Shown here: piece by piece, positions 6,169-6,947 of the stretch
Layout of the letters: each line of letters begins with the position of its first letter
Position numbering within the stretch: the first letter of the stretch is position 1
Translations under genes and position numbers: made by a program
NCBI GenBank assembly: GCA_002338385.1
Contig: DDIE01000044.1
Span: forward strand, 11,423 to 18,369
DNA: 6,947 nucleotides
From: Proteobacteria bacterium UBA1858
GTDB taxonomy: Bacteria > Pseudomonadota > Gammaproteobacteria > UBA4575
Direction of reading: 5' to 3'
The notes under the pieces: model-generated
What the model was told of the DNA's origin: nothing
The model's database searches: none
What the model saw: the letters and a program-made list of their open reading frames with translations, nothing else

Positions 6169-6930
6169 ATGAGGATTGCCAGTTGGAATGTTAATTCCTT
6201 ACGCGTTCGACTGCCGCAGGTGTTGGCATGGCTGGAGAGTTCCCCAGTCGATGTTCTAGCCCTGCAAGAAACTAAAACTCAGGATCACGAGTTTCCTCAA
6301 ACAGAAATAGAGGAGGCTGGCTACCACGTGGTGTACTCAGGCCAGAAAACTTACAATGGCGTCGCTATCCTGTCCACAACAACGGCGCAAGATATAGTGA
6401 CTGATGTGCCAGATTTAGATGATCCACAGCGACGCATACTGGCAGCAACTATTGGTGACACACGTGTTATCAACCTGTATGTGGTCAACGGTTCCGAAGT
6501 CGGTAGCGAAAAATTTACCTACAAACTCGACTGGTTGGAAAAAGTAACCGCATTCATTCAGCAAGAGCTCAAGCAACATGACAAACTTGTGGTACTCGGT
6601 GATTTTAATATCACACCGGATGATCGCGATGTGCATGATCCTGAGGCGTGGCGCGATAAAATTCTTTGCAGTGCGGAGGAGCGTGCTGCCCTGCAAACCA
6701 TCATAGACTTGGGTATGCAGGATACTTTTCGCTGTTTTGATCAGGCGGACGAGTTGTTTAGCTGGTGGGATTACCGTGGTGGCGGTTTCAGGCGCAATCA
6801 TGGCATGCGTATTGATCTGATATTGGCGAGTGCGAGTCTTATGCAAAACTGTAAATCAAGTACCATCGATAAAACGCCCCGGGCCTGGGAGCGACCTTCA
6901 GATCACACCCCGGTAGTCGCAGAATTTTAA
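6169..6930 (+). CDS. xth: Exodeoxyribonuclease III (AP endonuclease family)
   Basis: This is a member of the Mg-dependent exonuclease/endonuclease/phosphatase fold. Exonuclease III enzymes cut 5' of abasic sites, degrade one strand 3' to 5' and trim blocked 3' ends in base-excision repair. The 253-aa protein has the full set of catalytic motifs: N7 in WNVNSLR, E34 in LQETK, Y104 in NLYVVNG, D145 and N147 in GDFNI, D216 in RIDLIL, and D245-H246 in SDHTPV. YSGQKTYNGVAIL (56-68) and FSWWDYRGGGFRRNHG (197-212) are typical of the XthA/ExoA branch. Bacteria often have several paralogues, so the exact symbol (xthA, exoA) is uncertain. The ATG sits only 2 bp after the gyrB stop, with no strong Shine-Dalgarno sequence, so translation is probably coupled to gyrB. 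No terminator is visible in the 17 bases that remain. Confidence 0.95.
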   Translation: MRIASWNVNSLRVRLPQVLAWLESSPVDVLALQETKTQDHEFPQTEIEEAGYHVVYSGQKTYNGVAILSTTTAQDIVTDVPDLDDPQRRILAATIGDTRVINLYVVNGSEVGSEKFTYKLDWLEKVTAFIQQELKQHDKLVVLGDFNITPDDRDVHDPEAWRDKILCSAEERAALQTIIDLGMQDTFRCFDQADELFSWWDYRGGGFRRNHGMRIDLILASASLMQNCKSSTIDKTPRAWERPSDHTPVVAEF

Positions 6931-6947
6931 GATTAGCGTCTTGTCAG

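Noticed and set aside
6323..6332. ACCACGTGGT palindrome in xth as a third parS site
   Set aside because: It shares only the CCACGTGG core; the outer bases that define parS differ at several positions.

Overview
The window is a bacterial replication-origin neighbourhood. Five genes lie head to tail on the + strand: dnaA, dnaN, recF, gyrB and an xth-type exonuclease III. The proteins point to a gammaproteobacterium: the DnaA N-terminus (WIRPLQAE, YAPNRFVLDWV), the GyrB with the long C-terminal insertion typical of proteobacteria, and the classic dnaA-dnaN-recF-gyrB order. The order or family cannot be fixed from the sequence. The xth-type gene directly after gyrB, and parS sites of the pseudomonad form, suggest a lineage that keeps ParABS and so is not an enteric such as E. 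coli. Base composition looks mid-range and even. I see no mobile element, CRISPR array, tRNA, rRNA or sign of recent transfer.

Layout: dnaA (4-1335) starts three bases into the window, so its own promoter and anything upstream of it are outside. A 210-bp AT-rich gap (1336-1545) follows. It has a perfect DnaA box near each end in opposite orientation, making an 11-bp inverted repeat, and an 86% AT stretch before dnaN. It could be all or part of oriC or a DnaA-responsive control region. dnaN (1546-2640), recF (2670-3740, GTG start), gyrB (3767-6166) and xth (6169-6930) then follow with gaps of 29, 26 and 2 bp.

The most notable non-coding signals are two exact 14-bp palindromes GTTCCACGTGGAAC, both inside recF (3089-3102 and 3701-3714). 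They match the centromere-like parS site bound by ParB. Both are read in the same frame as the RecF tetrapeptide FHVE. The second lies just upstream of an extended -10 promoter (TGTTATAAT, 3733-3741) that overlaps the recF stop codon and probably drives gyrB, so ParB binding and gyrB transcription may interact there.

Together the genes cover initiation (DnaA), processivity of the replicase (DnaN), gap repair and fork recovery (RecF), supercoiling ahead of forks (GyrB) and base-excision repair (exonuclease III); the embedded parS sites would add chromosome segregation. This is mostly a conserved core region. I found no convincing wholly new system; the parS/recF/gyrB overlap is the part most worth following up.
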